From Pseudomonas thermotolerans DSM 14292 (lineage in GTDB: Bacteria > Pseudomonadota > Gammaproteobacteria > Pseudomonadales > Pseudomonadaceae), in assembly GCF_000364625.1 (NCBI RefSeq), contig NZ_KB822616.1:1-64000 (forward strand): 64,000 nucleotides of DNA, read 5' to 3'. Below are positions 27,386 through 36,437 of the stretch, in pieces; positions within the stretch are counted from its first letter, which is position 1; each line of letters begins with the position of its first letter. Under the pieces are notes generated by a model that saw only the letters and a program-made list of their open reading frames with translations, did not search any database and was not told where the DNA came from. A program made the position numbers and the translations under genes.

Positions 27386-28084
27386 TCAAAGCCGGGTCTG
27401 TTCCTCCAAGGCCAGCAGGCCGAGCAGGTAGTGGCCGAAGTACCTGAGATCCTGTTCCAGCGCCTGGCGCGCCGCGGTCGCGTCGCCGCGCTCCAGAGCG
27501 GCGAGCACCTCGGCGTGGAACTGGTTGAGGCGCAGCGACAGGTCCGCCTCGCTGAACAGGCGGTTGAAGAAGGGGCCAACCTGCAGCCACAGCGAATCGA
27601 TCATGCGCAGCAGCAGGGGATTGGCGCAGCGCTGGTAGAGATGCAGGTGGAAATGGCTGTTCTGGTCCAGGTACTGCGCGACGCTGCCCTGCTGTACCGC
27701 GTTCTGCATGGCCGCCACGCAGTGGCGCAGGCACTCCAGGTCCTCGGGGCTCAGCCTGGGCACCGCCAGCTCCACGGCCAGGCCTTCCAGGGCCAGGCGC
27801 ACCGGCAGCAGCTGTTCGTAGCGTTCGCGGGTCATCGGCGGAACCCGCAGCGAGCGTTGCGGTTCGCCCTCCAGGGCGCCTTCCGCCACCAGGCGCTGCA
27901 GGGCGGTGCGCACCGGCATGGCGCTGGTCCCCCACTGGCGGGCCAGGTCGCGGATCTTCAGGGCCTGGCCGGGGGCGTAACGACCGGCCAGAAGGTCGGC
28001 GCGGATGCTCTGGTAGAGCTGTTCTTGCAGGTTGTCTGCCGGTGGGGCCGGCAGTTGGGCGAAGGTCAGACTGCAGTTGCGCAT
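27386..28084 (-). CDS. GntR/FadR-family (FCD) transcription regulator
   Basis: A 232-residue regulator with an N-terminal winged helix (about 20-90: LYQSIRADLLAGRYAPGQALKIRDLARQWGTSAMPVRTALQRL) and a C-terminal FCD ligand domain (about 95-225), whose LDQNSHFHLHLYQ motif holds likely metal-binding histidines. It lies 34 bp after the SDR gene on the same strand and is probably co-transcribed. Twin GTGATCAC palindromes upstream of the SDR gene fit the FadR-type operator and make it the likely regulator of the whole divergent unit. Confidence 0.92.
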   Translation of the reverse strand: MRNCSLTFAQLPAPPADNLQEQLYQSIRADLLAGRYAPGQALKIRDLARQWGTSAMPVRTALQRLVAEGALEGEPQRSLRVPPMTRERYEQLLPVRLALEGLAVELAVPRLSPEDLECLRHCVAAMQNAVQQGSVAQYLDQNSHFHLHLYQRCANPLLLRMIDSLWLQVGPFFNRLFSEADLSLRLNQFHAEVLAALERGDATAARQALEQDLRYFGHYLLGLLALEEQTRL

Positions 28085-28118
28085 GGCTGCTCCAGTGAAG
28101 TTGCTGAATGAAAAAACG

Positions 28119-28895
28119 TCAGGGCGCCTTGTTCTCGATCAGGCAGTTGCCGCCGTCCACCACCAGCACCTCGCCGGTGATGTAACTGGCTGCCGGCGAG
28201 GCCAGGAAGGCCACCGCGGCGGCCACCTCCTCGGGACGCCCGGCGCGCCCCATGGGCGTGTACCGGGCGGCGCGGCGCTCTTCCTCGGTGCTCGAGCCAG
28301 TGGCTATCCACCCCGGGGCCACGCAGTTGACGGTGACGCCGCGCTTCGCCACTTCCAGGGCGAGGCTCATGGAAAGGCCGAGCATCCCGGCCTTGGCCGC
28401 GGCATAGGCGGCCTCGCCGGGATTGGCGCCGCGGCTGCCGGTGGTGGAACTGATGTTGACGATGCGCCCGTAGCCCTGGGCGAGCATCCCGGGCAGCAGG
28501 GCACGGGTGAGCAGGAAGGCGCTGCCCAGGTTGCGGTCCAGGGACAGCTGCCAGGTGGCCAGATCCATGTCGGCCAGCTCGACGAAGGGCTCCGGACTGC
28601 CTTGCATGGCCATCCCGGCGTTGTTGACCAGGATTTGCAGCGGACCGAACTGCCCCTGTGCCCAGTCGGCCAGACGGCGTACCTGGACCTCGTCGGTGAG
28701 ATCGGCGACCGCCCCGGCGGCGGTGAAGCCCTCGGCCGCGAGCTCGGCTACGCGCTGCTGAACGCGCTCGCTGCTGGCGGTGAGCAGCACCCGGGCGCCC
28801 TGCCGGGCCAGCTCGCGGGCGATGGCCATGCCGATGCCGTCGCGAGCCCCGGCGCCGCTGACCAGGACCACCTGGCCCACCAATGTTCCGGTCAT
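28119..28895 (-). CDS. Short-chain dehydrogenase/reductase
   Basis: A 258-residue classical SDR. The nucleotide loop is [11 protein letters not shown] (12-22), NNAG is at 91-94, and catalytic Ser150, Tyr164 and Lys168 (YAAAK) are all present. Likely NAD(P)-dependent oxidation of an alcohol or reduction of a carbonyl. The start ATG at 28893-28895 follows GGGAGC/GGAAG. It is divergent from the aminotransferase gene; the shared operators suggest both act on the same nitrogen compound, but the substrate is not known. Confidence 0.92.
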   Translation of the reverse strand: MTGTLVGQVVLVSGAGARDGIGMAIARELARQGARVLLTASSERVQQRVAELAAEGFTAAGAVADLTDEVQVRRLADWAQGQFGPLQILVNNAGMAMQGSPEPFVELADMDLATWQLSLDRNLGSAFLLTRALLPGMLAQGYGRIVNISSTTGSRGANPGEAAYAAAKAGMLGLSMSLALEVAKRGVTVNCVAPGWIATGSSTEEERRAARYTPMGRAGRPEEVAAAVAFLASPAASYITGEVLVVDGGNCLIENKAP

Positions 28896-28907
28896 CTTCC
28901 AGCTCCC

Positions 28908-28915
28908 GTGATCAC
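28908..28915. promoter_or_regulatory. Operator palindrome GTGATCAC (site 1)
   Basis: GTGATCAC followed by AATTT, directly upstream of the SDR ribosome site. The same 8-bp palindrome occurs 62 bp away at 28970-28977. FadR-group GntR proteins bind sites of the GT-N(2-4)-AC type, so the adjacent regulator is the natural candidate. Confidence 0.75.
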
Positions 28916-28967
28916 AATTTCGTTCCATCCGCCTTGAACAAGGCGCCTTTAGGAAAGATTGACAGAA

Positions 28968-28979
28968 TTGTGATCACAA
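28968..28979. promoter_or_regulatory. Operator palindrome TTGTGATCACAA (site 2)
   Basis: A perfect 12-bp palindrome upstream of the aminotransferase gene, 38 bp before its ATG, where it would overlap the promoter. Centre-to-centre distance from site 1 is 62 bp, close to six helical turns, allowing looping by one regulator. Confidence 0.8.
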
Positions 28980-29016
28980 ATGCACTATGTTTCAAAAATA
29001 AAACGAGGTGTTCGAA

Positions 29017-30408
29017 ATGACCGCCAGTGGTATCAGCCCCGCCGCCGTCGAGCAGTTCGCCGCACGCGAGCGCGCCCGCTTCCTGGAACGCAACCCGAAA
29101 TCCGTAGCCCTTGCCGAACGGGCTCGGCACTCCCTGTACGGCGGCGTGCCCATGCACTGGATGGCCGACTGGTCGACACCGGTGCCGCTGTTCGTCGAAC
29201 GCGCCAAGGGCGCGCGCTTCTACGACGCGGACGGTCACGAATACGTGGACTTCTGCCTGGGCGACACCGGCACCATGTTCGGCCACTCGCCGGAGCCCAT
29301 CGCCCGGGCCCTCGCCGAGCAGGCCGGCAACGGCCTGACCACCATGCTGCCCGGCGAAGACGCAGTGGTTTGCGGCGAGCTGCTCGCCCAGCGCTTCGGC
29401 CTGCCCTACTGGCAGGTCACCGCCACCGCCACCGACGCCAACCGCTACGTGGTGCGCTGGGCGCGGGCGATCACCGGACGCAAGACTCTGCTGGTGTTCG
29501 ACGGCTGCTACCACGGCACCGTGGACGACGCCATGGTCCGCCAGCGCGACGGACGGACGGTGCACCGCGCCGGACTGATCGGCCAGGCCTACGACCTGAC
29601 TCAGTACAGCCGCGCCATCCCCTTCAACGATGTCGCCGCCCTGGAGGCCGCGCTGGCGGAAGGCGATGTCTGCGCGCTGCTCTGCGAGCCGGCGATGACC
29701 AACATCGGCATGGTCCTGCCCGAACCGGGCTTCCTGCAGCAGTGCCGCGAGCTGACCCGCAAGTACGGCAGCCTGCTGATCATCGACGAGACCCACACCA
29801 TCTCCACCGGCATCGGCGGCTGCACCAGATTGTGGAACCTCGACCCGGACTTCTTCGTACTCGGCAAGCCGATCGCCGGCGGGGTGCCCTGCGGGGTGTT
29901 CGGCTGCAGCGCGGCCATGGCCGAGGCGATGAGCGCAGCCCGCCAGCGCGCCAGCCAGCACAACCAGGGCCACGGCCACAGCGGCATGGGCACCACCCTG
30001 TCGGCCAACGCCCTGGCCATGCACTGCATGCGCGCCAACCTCGAAGAGGTGATGACCCAGGCCGCCTACGACCACATGCTGCCGCTGGCCGCGCGGCTGG
30101 CTGAGGGCTTCCGCGGGCTGATCGCAAAACATGGCCTCGAGTGGTCGGTGACCGAGCTGGGCGCGCGCTGCGAATTCCAGTTCTGCGCGCAGCCGCCGAA
30201 GACCGGCGCCGAGGCCGAGGCGGCCTTCCACGACGAGCTGCAGATGGCCCTGCACCTGTACCTGATCAACCGCGGCATCCTGATCACCCCGTTCCACAAC
30301 ATGACCCTGTGCTGCCCGAGCACCACGGCGGAAGACGTCGACCGGCTGATCGCCACCCTCGACCAGGGCCTCGGCGAGCTGCTGGCGATTCCCGGAGCAA
30401 GGCTCTGA
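29017..30408 (+). CDS. Class III aminotransferase
   Basis: A 463-residue PLP enzyme of the class III aminotransferase family, related to glutamate-1-semialdehyde aminomutase. Asp257 in IIDETH binds the PLP nitrogen and Lys284 in VLGKPIAGG forms the Schiff base. It is too far from hemL to be tetrapyrrole-specific. GAGG at 29005-29008 favours the ATG at 29017 over the GTG at 29008. It heads a plus-strand unit with a glutamine-synthetase-like gene, divergent from SDR and GntR genes. Amino-donor and acceptor are not determined. Confidence 0.92.
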   Translation: MTASGISPAAVEQFAARERARFLERNPKSVALAERARHSLYGGVPMHWMADWSTPVPLFVERAKGARFYDADGHEYVDFCLGDTGTMFGHSPEPIARALAEQAGNGLTTMLPGEDAVVCGELLAQRFGLPYWQVTATATDANRYVVRWARAITGRKTLLVFDGCYHGTVDDAMVRQRDGRTVHRAGLIGQAYDLTQYSRAIPFNDVAALEAALAEGDVCALLCEPAMTNIGMVLPEPGFLQQCRELTRKYGSLLIIDETHTISTGIGGCTRLWNLDPDFFVLGKPIAGGVPCGVFGCSAAMAEAMSAARQRASQHNQGHGHSGMGTTLSANALAMHCMRANLEEVMTQAAYDHMLPLAARLAEGFRGLIAKHGLEWSVTELGARCEFQFCAQPPKTGAEAEAAFHDELQMALHLYLINRGILITPFHNMTLCCPSTTAEDVDRLIATLDQGLGELLAIPGARL

Positions 30409-30601
30409 ACCGCCCTTCCCCGCGCCGGTGGGGAGCCTCCCCGCCCCCCTGCCCCAGGGGGACAGGGAGGCCCAGCCCGGGCGCAGCACGCCGAACCGCC
30501 AGCCCCTCTACCGCCAGGACAGGAGCGGAGCGAGGGGCAAACCGCCCTGCTGGGCCTGAACTACCCTCTCCCCAGGGGGGAAGAGACGCAAGGACACCAC
30601 C
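30409..30601 (+). repeat. GC-rich intergenic repeat-like segment
   Basis: This spacer between the aminotransferase and GS-like genes has several C/G-tract hairpins (for example GGGGAGCCTCCCC-type pairing near 30431-30443 and CCCTCTCCCCAGGGGGG near 30570-30586). GAGGGGCAAACCG at 30532-30544 recurs at 46571-46583 in another spacer. The likeness suggests a dispersed intergenic sequence family. Confidence 0.4.
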
Positions 30602-31969
30602 ATGCAATTCGCCAATCCCCAGGAAGCCCGTGACTTCCTCGCCCGGCACCCCGAGGTGCGCAGCTTCGAGCTGATCCTCATCGACGCCAACGGTGTGCCG
30701 CGCGGCAAGCTGCTGCACCGCGACGAGTTGCTCGCCGTCTACGAGAACGGCCGGCCGCTGCCCAGCTCGATCCTCGCCCTGACCATCCAGGGCGAGGACG
30801 TGGAAGCCAGCGGCCTGGTCTGGGAGGTCGCCGACGCCGACTGCTGGACCTACCCGCTGCCCGGCAGCCTGACCCTGCAGCCCTGGCGCAACGTGCCCAC
30901 CGGGCAGTTCCAGGTCAGCATGCACCCCGAACGCGGCCTGCCGGCCACCCCCGCCGACCCACGCCATGTGCTGGTGCGCGCCATCGAGCGCCTGAAGGCC
31001 GACGGCTACCACCCGGTGATGGCCGTCGAGCTGGAGTTCTATCTGCTGGACCAGCGGCGCGACACCCAAGGCCGCCCGCAGCCGGCGCTGCAGATGAACG
31101 GCAGCCGCCCGCAGGCGCCGCAGGTCTACGGGGTCTACGAGCTGGAGCAGCTGCAGCCGTTCCTCGACGATCTCTACGCCGCCTGCGAGGCCCAGAGCCT
31201 GCCGCTGCGCACGGCGATCTCCGAATACGCCCCCGGGCAGCTGGAACTGACCCTGGAGCACCGCTTCGACGCCCTCCAGGCGATCGACGAGGGCATCCGC
31301 TACAAGCGCCTGGTCAAGGGCGTGGCCAACAAGCACGGGTTGCAGGCCTGCTTCATGGCCAAACCGTTCGGCGACCTGGCCGGCAGCGGCCTGCACCTGC
31401 ACGTCAGCCTGGCCGACGAACAGGGCAACAACCTGTTCGCTGCCGAGGACCCGGAAGGCACCCCGCTGCTGCGCCAGGCGATCGGCGGGATGATGGCCAC
31501 CCTGCTCGACTCCCTGGCTATCTTCTGCCCCAACGCCAACTCCTTCCGCCGCTTCCAGGCCAACAGCTACGCGCCCCTGGCCAAGAGCTGGGGGGTCAAC
31601 AACCGCACCGTGTCCTTCCGCGTGCCCGGCGGCCCGGCCAATAGCCGGCATATCGAGCACCGCATCTGCGGCGCCGACGCCAACCCCTACCTGGCCGCCG
31701 CCGCGGTGCTCGCCGGCATCCACTACGGCATCCGCCACCAGTGCGATCCCGGTCCGGCCGTCCAGGGCAACGGCTACGAGCAGGCGCGCGAGCTCCTGCC
31801 CACCGACTGGCTCACCGCCCTGCACGCCCTGGAGCGCTCGTCCTGGGCCGAGGAGGCCTTCGGCGGCGATTTCCTCAAGGTGTTCCTGGCCATCAAGTGG
31901 CAGGAATACCGGCAGTTCATGGGCGAGGTGGGCGAGCAGGACTGGCGCTGGTACCTGACCCACGCGTGA
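30602..31969 (+). CDS. Glutamine-synthetase-like gamma-glutamyl ligase
   Basis: A 455-residue member of the glutamine synthetase superfamily (GlnA3/PuuA/PauA type). The N-terminal beta-grasp carries LILIDANGVPRGK, and the catalytic domain has VELEFYLL, HLHVSLAD, ANSFRRFQANSYAPLAKSWGVNNRT and EHRICGADANPYLAAAA. It lacks the adenylylation-loop context of true GlnA and is likely to gamma-glutamylate an amine for catabolism. AAGGA precedes the ATG. Its pairing with an aminotransferase and dehydrogenase fits that pathway; the amine is unknown. Confidence 0.9.
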   Translation: MQFANPQEARDFLARHPEVRSFELILIDANGVPRGKLLHRDELLAVYENGRPLPSSILALTIQGEDVEASGLVWEVADADCWTYPLPGSLTLQPWRNVPTGQFQVSMHPERGLPATPADPRHVLVRAIERLKADGYHPVMAVELEFYLLDQRRDTQGRPQPALQMNGSRPQAPQVYGVYELEQLQPFLDDLYAACEAQSLPLRTAISEYAPGQLELTLEHRFDALQAIDEGIRYKRLVKGVANKHGLQACFMAKPFGDLAGSGLHLHVSLADEQGNNLFAAEDPEGTPLLRQAIGGMMATLLDSLAIFCPNANSFRRFQANSYAPLAKSWGVNNRTVSFRVPGGPANSRHIEHRICGADANPYLAAAAVLAGIHYGIRHQCDPGPAVQGNGYEQARELLPTDWLTALHALERSSWAEEAFGGDFLKVFLAIKWQEYRQFMGEVGEQDWRWYLTHA

Positions 31970-31977
31970 TAGAATCT

Positions 31978-31995
31978 CCGAACGCAGATGTTCGG
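31978..31995 (+). terminator. Small hairpin after GS-like gene
   Basis: CCGAAC (31978-31983) and GTTCGG (31990-31995) pair across a 6-base loop just after the stop. There is no T-run, so it is a weak terminator at most; the thioesterase may be partly co-transcribed. Confidence 0.4.
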
Positions 31996-32090
31996 CCTGA
32001 TGCGGCTGGGAGCAGCGCAGCGTCGCCCAGCCGCTGTCCCGCGCTTTCCGCCGTGCGACCGATCCCCCCTGACCATCAAGGAGTCGCACG

Positions 32091-32570
32091 ATGGAAGCCG
32101 GCGCCGCCCAACTCACCATGACCGTCCTGATGACCCCGGACAAGGCCAACTTCTCCGGCAACGTCCACGGCGGAACCCTGCTCAAGTACCTCGACGAGGT
32201 GGCCTACGCCTGTGCCAGCCGCTACGCCGGCAGCTACGTGGTGACCCTCTCGGTGGACCAGGTGGTGTTCCGCCAGCCGATCCACGTCGGCGAGCTGGTC
32301 ACCTTCCTCGCCTCGGTCAACTACACCGGCACCACCTCTATGGAGATCGGCATCAAGGTGATCACCGAGAACATCCGCGAGAAGTCGGTGCGCCACACCA
32401 ACAGCTGTTTCTTCACCATGGTCGCCGTAGACGAGCACGGCAAGCCCTGCCGGGTGCCGCCGCGCGAGCCGAAGACCGCCGAGGAGCGCCGGCGCTTCCG
32501 CCAGGGCGAGCAGCGCCGCGCCCTGCGCCAGGAACTGGAGCGCCGCTACCGGGACATCCGCGATGAATGA
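32091..32570 (+). CDS. Hotdog-fold acyl-CoA thioesterase
   Basis: A 159-residue single hotdog-domain thioesterase of the YciA/ACOT type. The catalytic-loop signature is FSGNVHGGTLLKYLDEVAYACASRYAG, with the aspartate at position 39 region, followed by VVTLSVDQVVF. A charged helical tail rich in Arg/Glu ends the protein. AAGGAG lies before the ATG. It hydrolyses acyl-CoAs; chain-length preference cannot be told from sequence. Confidence 0.9.
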   Translation: MEAGAAQLTMTVLMTPDKANFSGNVHGGTLLKYLDEVAYACASRYAGSYVVTLSVDQVVFRQPIHVGELVTFLASVNYTGTTSMEIGIKVITENIREKSVRHTNSCFFTMVAVDEHGKPCRVPPREPKTAEERRRFRQGEQRRALRQELERRYRDIRDE

Positions 32571-32680
32571 GCCGGCGGCGCGCCCGTCACGTCTGCCGCA
32601 TTCCGTTGAAAACGACCGTTCCGAAAGGGGCGCGACAGCCGGGTTGGATGGCCCGCCGCGCGGCGCCTCCGAGAGCTTCG

Positions 32681-32925
32681 ATGCCCCGCATGCGCCCCTG
32701 ATCGCCACCATCGCCGTCGGCTTGGCGCTCGCCTACTTCCTCAGCGCCCTGACCACCCGTCTGCGCCTGGCGCCGCTGGTCGCCTAGCTGATCGCCGGGA
32801 TCTTGGTCGGCCCCTCATCCCGGCTTCGTCGCCGACAGGGAGCTGTCCCACGAGCTGTCGGAGATCGGCGTGATGCCGGAGACCGGCCGCGACCTGGTGA
32901 TGATGAGCGAGCGGAAGATCGCCCC
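32681..32925 (+). pseudogene. Decayed Kef/YbaL-type cation:proton antiporter
   Basis: The frame from about 32687 encodes PHAPLIATIAVGLALAYFLS then TTRLRLAPLVA, the usual antiporter N-terminus. A TAG at 32785-32787 stands where the family has Tyr (LVGYLIAG). After it, LIAGILVGP is followed by a frameshift to PGFVADRELSHELSEIGV. The sequence then jumps to RDLVMMSERKIA, which resembles the protein's C-terminal end, so some 480 codons are missing. The ATG at 32681 is also out of frame. Three independent kinds of lesion mean the gene is dead. A full-length homologue is found beside this cluster in P. aeruginosa as I recall. Confidence 0.8.
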
Positions 32926-33056
32926 AGGTGACGGCTCCGTCCGGGACAAGCGACCCCGGACTCCAGAGCCGCCTGAGCCGCCCGTCCTCCCGGCGGGCCC
33001 TTCCCTGGCCGGGCGGCGGTGATAAGCTGGATGCCCCTGTCCCTGACGGAACCGCC

Positions 33057-33485
33057 ATGCTGACCCTGGGTAACCTGTTCGTCCTGCTGCTGATCGCCAC
33101 CGCCGGCGCCTGGCTGTGGCATGCCCATGGCCTGCGCGAACGCGCCCTGGAGCTGGTCCGCCAGCACTGCGCGCGCGCCGACGTGCTGCTGCTCGACGAC
33201 AACGTCGCCCTGCGGCGCATCGCCCTGGTCCCCGACGCCCGTGGCCGCAAGCGCCTTGCGCGGACCTACGCCTTCGAGTTCACGGTCACCGGCGAACAGC
33301 GCCACCCCGGCAGCATCACCCTGTTCGGCCGTCACCTGGGGCGCATCGAGCTGGCCCCGCATCCCTTCGACGCCCGGGCCGAGGCGGCGAGCGAACCGCC
33401 CCTGGAGCACCCGGCGGCCCGCTCGGCCGCCAAGGTGATCTCCCTGAGCGACTGGCGCCGCCAGCACGATCAGTGGAATTCCTGA
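33057..33485 (+). CDS. DUF3301-family small membrane-anchored protein
   Basis: A 142-residue protein: one N-terminal membrane helix (residues 1-19), then a cytoplasmic domain with RQHCARADVLLLDDNVALRRIAL, YAFEFTVTG and a C-terminal SLSDWRRQHDQW. This matches DUF3301, common in Pseudomonas and relatives, function unknown. The ATG at 33057 is chosen from the hydrophobic N-terminus. Its 3' end overlaps the convergent gene at 33470 by 16 bp. Confidence 0.85.
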   Translation: MLTLGNLFVLLLIATAGAWLWHAHGLRERALELVRQHCARADVLLLDDNVALRRIALVPDARGRKRLARTYAFEFTVTGEQRHPGSITLFGRHLGRIELAPHPFDARAEAASEPPLEHPAARSAAKVISLSDWRRQHDQWNS

Positions 33486-33844
33486 TCCAGTAACAGCTGT
33501 ACCTGACGCCAATCGCCGAGGGTCGCCCCGGTCATCAGCCAGCGCAGCAGCCGGCACTTGCCGCGATGCCAGCGGCTCGCCCGGCGCTGCCGGTTGCGCT
33601 CGCAGCCGGCGGCTAGCCAGGCGGCATCGAAGCCCGCCCAGGCCCCGGCCGGGGTCCACAGGTTGGGCCACAGCAGCGGCGCCACCTCGTACAGGTAGAT
33701 GGCCTCCAGTTCCTCCCGCGGCAGCCCGCTGGCGCGCAGCTCGGCGGCGATCCAGCGCAGCTGGTGATCCTGCAGCTCGGTGTCCAGCCAGAGGCTGGCC
33801 AGCGCCTGCCAGACGCGCAGACGGACGGGATCAGGGCTCGTCAT
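33470..33844 (-). CDS. Conserved hypothetical protein, tryptophan-rich
   Basis: A 124-residue soluble protein with ten tryptophans. QALASLWLDTELQDHQLRWIA and LYEVAPLLWPNLWTPAGAW are the clearest conserved-looking stretches. The ATG at 33842-33844 overlaps the stop of the alpha/beta hydrolase gene (ATGA), so the two are translationally coupled. I do not recognise a function. Confidence 0.8.
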   Translation of the reverse strand: MTSPDPVRLRVWQALASLWLDTELQDHQLRWIAAELRASGLPREELEAIYLYEVAPLLWPNLWTPAGAWAGFDAAWLAAGCERNRQRRASRWHRGKCRLLRWLMTGATLGDWRQVQLLLDQEFH

Positions 33845-34725
33845 CTCGATTCGCGCCGCAACAAGAAGTCCGCCACCCGCTGCGCGCTGTCCTCGGGGAA
33901 CTCCTGCATGAAGCAGTGCCCGCCGGGCACCTGGCGGGCGCTGACGTGCGGGTTGCGGGCGGTGAGCCGGGCCACCGACCTGGCGACGAAGGGATAGGTG
34001 GTCAGGCCGTAGAGGATCAGGCTGGGAGTTTCGATGCGCGCCAGCGACGGCCACAGGCGCTTCGGGCAGGAGGCGAAGATCTCCGCCTCCCGGCTCGGCC
34101 GGCACTTCAGCTCGACGCCGCCGTCCACCTCGACCAGCGCGTGTTCAACGTAGGCCCGGAGCGCGGCGTCGGTCCAGCCCCGGTAGATGCCGCGACCGTG
34201 CAGCGCCTGGTAGGCGGCCTGGCGGTCCGGCCAGCGGCTGCGCCGCGCCGCAGCCCGCGCCGCCATGCTATGCCGTCGGTGCAGACCGAGCACCTCGGCG
34301 AAGCTCATCAGCCCGATCATCGCCGGGGTGAACAGAACCGGGTCGAGCAGCACCGCGCGGCGGAACAGCGTCGGCCACTTGGCGAGGATCAGGCAGCTCA
34401 GCACCCCGCCGAAGCTGTGTCCGCAGGCGAAGCGCGGCACCGAACCGAAGCGCCCGAGGCCGGCCTCGAAGGCCTCCACCGCCAGCTCGGCACTGCGGTT
34501 CCAGCCGCGGAAGCGCCCGCCGTGGTCGCTGTCGCCATGGCCCTGGACGTCGCACAGCCAGAGATCGAAGTCCGCCGCCAGCAGACGCAGCATGGGCTCG
34601 TAGGTGCGCCCGCAGAAGCCGTTGCCGTGCAGGAAGTGCAGCAGCGGCCTGCCGGACGGCTCGCTGTGCCAGCCACGCAGGGTGAAGCCGGCGGAGGTAG
34701 GGTGCGACCAGGGAATCAAGTGCAT
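33841..34725 (-). CDS. Alpha/beta hydrolase
   Basis: A 294-residue alpha/beta-hydrolase. The oxyanion-hole loop is FLHGNGFCG (31-39), the nucleophile Ser104 lies in CGHSFGG, and the catalytic histidine is likely His270 in PGGHCFMQEFP. The GHGDSDHGG loop is typical of small-molecule esterases and lipases. The ATG at 34723-34725 gives the family N-terminus. Substrate unknown. Coupled to the downstream hypothetical gene. Confidence 0.9.
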   Translation of the reverse strand: MHLIPWSHPTSAGFTLRGWHSEPSGRPLLHFLHGNGFCGRTYEPMLRLLAADFDLWLCDVQGHGDSDHGGRFRGWNRSAELAVEAFEAGLGRFGSVPRFACGHSFGGVLSCLILAKWPTLFRRAVLLDPVLFTPAMIGLMSFAEVLGLHRRHSMAARAAARRSRWPDRQAAYQALHGRGIYRGWTDAALRAYVEHALVEVDGGVELKCRPSREAEIFASCPKRLWPSLARIETPSLILYGLTTYPFVARSVARLTARNPHVSARQVPGGHCFMQEFPEDSAQRVADFLLRRESR

Positions 34726-35113
34726 CGAACGGGCCTCGAAACGACTGGGCGCAGTGTATCCGAAGCGGGCCGTCCGCTGCAGTGGTCGGGTCGGCAGTAC
34801 TCGTAGGCGCGGCGCAGCAATCCCCGGCACCGCCGCCCCCGCCATTCTCCCTCCCCCAGGGAGCGGGGCGTCCGTGCCAGTGACGACCTCCCTGCAGGAT
34901 CGGCACGACCGGAGCCGTCGCCGGCGGAATCCTGCTCACGACCAATCCAGCATCGGCGGGATTCCGCTCACGAGCCCCGCGACGCCCCCCGAAACCGCTC
35001 CATTTCCGGGCTTTGCGCCCCTGGCACAGCTCCTGCTACGGCCCCGCCCCCAGGCGCCGCCGCACAGCGGCCCCCCACAACAACAACCCATCGAGAACGC
35101 GTCGAGGAAAGAT
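34726..35113. other. 388-bp gap upstream of KgtP-like gene
   Basis: No gene supported. It holds two copies of a 19-bp unit: GGCGGAATCCTGCTCACGA (34923-34941) and GGCGGGATTCCGCTCACGA (34955-34973), 16 of 19 identical with a 32-bp period, about three helical turns. They may be activator sites for the transporter promoter. Confidence 0.45.
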
Positions 35114-36421
35114 ATGGATCACGCCGGTACCCTGACTGCCTCTGCAGCACCCCGCACGACATCGCAACGCATCAAGTCGATTCTCAGTGGTTCGATAGGC
35201 AACCTGGTCGAGTGGTACGACTGGTACGTCTACGCAGCCTTCTCGCTGTACTTCGCCAAGGCCTTCTTCCCCCAGGGCGACATGACCGCCCAGTTGCTCA
35301 ACACCGCAGCGATCTTCGCCGTGGGCTTCCTGATGCGGCCTCTCGGCGGCTGGCTGATGGGCATCTACGCCGACCGCAAGGGCCGCAAGGCCGCCCTGCT
35401 GGCCTCGGTTCTGCTGATGTGCTTCGGCTCGCTGATCATCGCCCTGACGCCCGGCTACGACACCATCGGCGTCGCCGCGCCCATCCTGCTGGTGATCGCG
35501 CGCCTGCTGCAGGGCCTCTCGGTGGGCGGCGAATACGGCACTTCGGCCACCTACCTGTCGGAGATGGCGACCCAGGAGCAGCGCGGCTTCTTCTCCAGCT
35601 TCCAGTACGTGACCCTGATTTCCGGCCAGTTGATCGCCCTGGCGGTGCTGATCATCCTCCAGCAGGTGCTGTCCACCGAACAGCTGGAAAGCTGGGGCTG
35701 GCGCGTGCCCTTCCTGATCGGCGCCCTGTGCGCGGTGATCGCCATGTTCCTGCGCCGCGGCATGGAGGAGACCGAGTCCTTCACCAGGAAGAAGGACAAG
35801 CCGAAGGAAAGCCTGCTGCGCACCCTGCTGCGTCATCCCAAGGAAGTGCTCACCGTGGTCGGCCTGACCATGGGCGGCACCCTGGCCTTCTACACCTACA
35901 CCACCTACATGCAGAAGTACCTGGTGAACACCGTGGGCATGAGCAAGGGCGACTCGACCATGATCTCGGCCGCCACGCTGTTCCTGTTCATGCTGCTGCA
36001 ACCCATAGTCGGCGGGCTCTCCGACAGGATCGGCCGCCGCCCGATCCTGATCGCCTTCGGCGTGCTGGGCACCCTGTTCACCTACCCGATCCTCAGCACG
36101 CTGCATACCATCGAGACCTGGTGGGGCGCGTTCTTCCTGATCATGGCGGCGCTGGTCATCGTCAGCGGCTACACCTCGATCAACGCCGTGGTCAAGGCCG
36201 AGCTGTTCCCCACCGAGATCCGCGCGCTGGGCGTCGGCCTGCCCTACGCGCTGACCGTGTCGATCTTCGGCGGCACCGCCGAGTACGTGGCGCTGTGGTT
36301 CAAGAGCATCGGCATGGAGAGTGGGTTCTACTGGTACGTCACCGCCTGCATCGCCTGCTCGCTGCTGGTGTACGTATTCATGAAGGACACTCGCACCCAC
36401 TCGCGGATGAACCAGGACTGA
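35114..36421 (+). CDS. MFS dicarboxylate/alpha-ketoglutarate permease (KgtP-like)
   Basis: A 435-residue transporter of the metabolite:H+ symporter family with twelve helices. [28 protein letters not shown], the loop-2 motif [14 protein letters not shown] and [20 protein letters not shown] are typical of KgtP and related C5-dicarboxylate carriers. GAGGAA precedes the ATG at 35114. It imports alpha-ketoglutarate or a similar acid with protons; substrate by homology only. A strong terminator follows. Confidence 0.9.
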   Translation: MDHAGTLTASAAPRTTSQRIKSILSGSIGNLVEWYDWYVYAAFSLYFAKAFFPQGDMTAQLLNTAAIFAVGFLMRPLGGWLMGIYADRKGRKAALLASVLLMCFGSLIIALTPGYDTIGVAAPILLVIARLLQGLSVGGEYGTSATYLSEMATQEQRGFFSSFQYVTLISGQLIALAVLIILQQVLSTEQLESWGWRVPFLIGALCAVIAMFLRRGMEETESFTRKKDKPKESLLRTLLRHPKEVLTVVGLTMGGTLAFYTYTTYMQKYLVNTVGMSKGDSTMISAATLFLFMLLQPIVGGLSDRIGRRPILIAFGVLGTLFTYPILSTLHTIETWWGAFFLIMAALVIVSGYTSINAVVKAELFPTEIRALGVGLPYALTVSIFGGTAEYVALWFKSIGMESGFYWYVTACIACSLLVYVFMKDTRTHSRMNQD

Positions 36422-36437
36422 TCCCGGCCGCACACGG

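Noticed and set aside
29017..30408. Glutamate-1-semialdehyde aminomutase (hemL)
   Set aside because: Same superfamily, but its neighbours (GS-like, SDR, GntR) and divergent sequence point to amine catabolism rather than tetrapyrrole synthesis.
30602..31969. Primary glutamine synthetase glnA
   Set aside because: Sequence is of the GlnA3/PuuA-like ligase type, and no ntrBC genes or NtrC sites are nearby.
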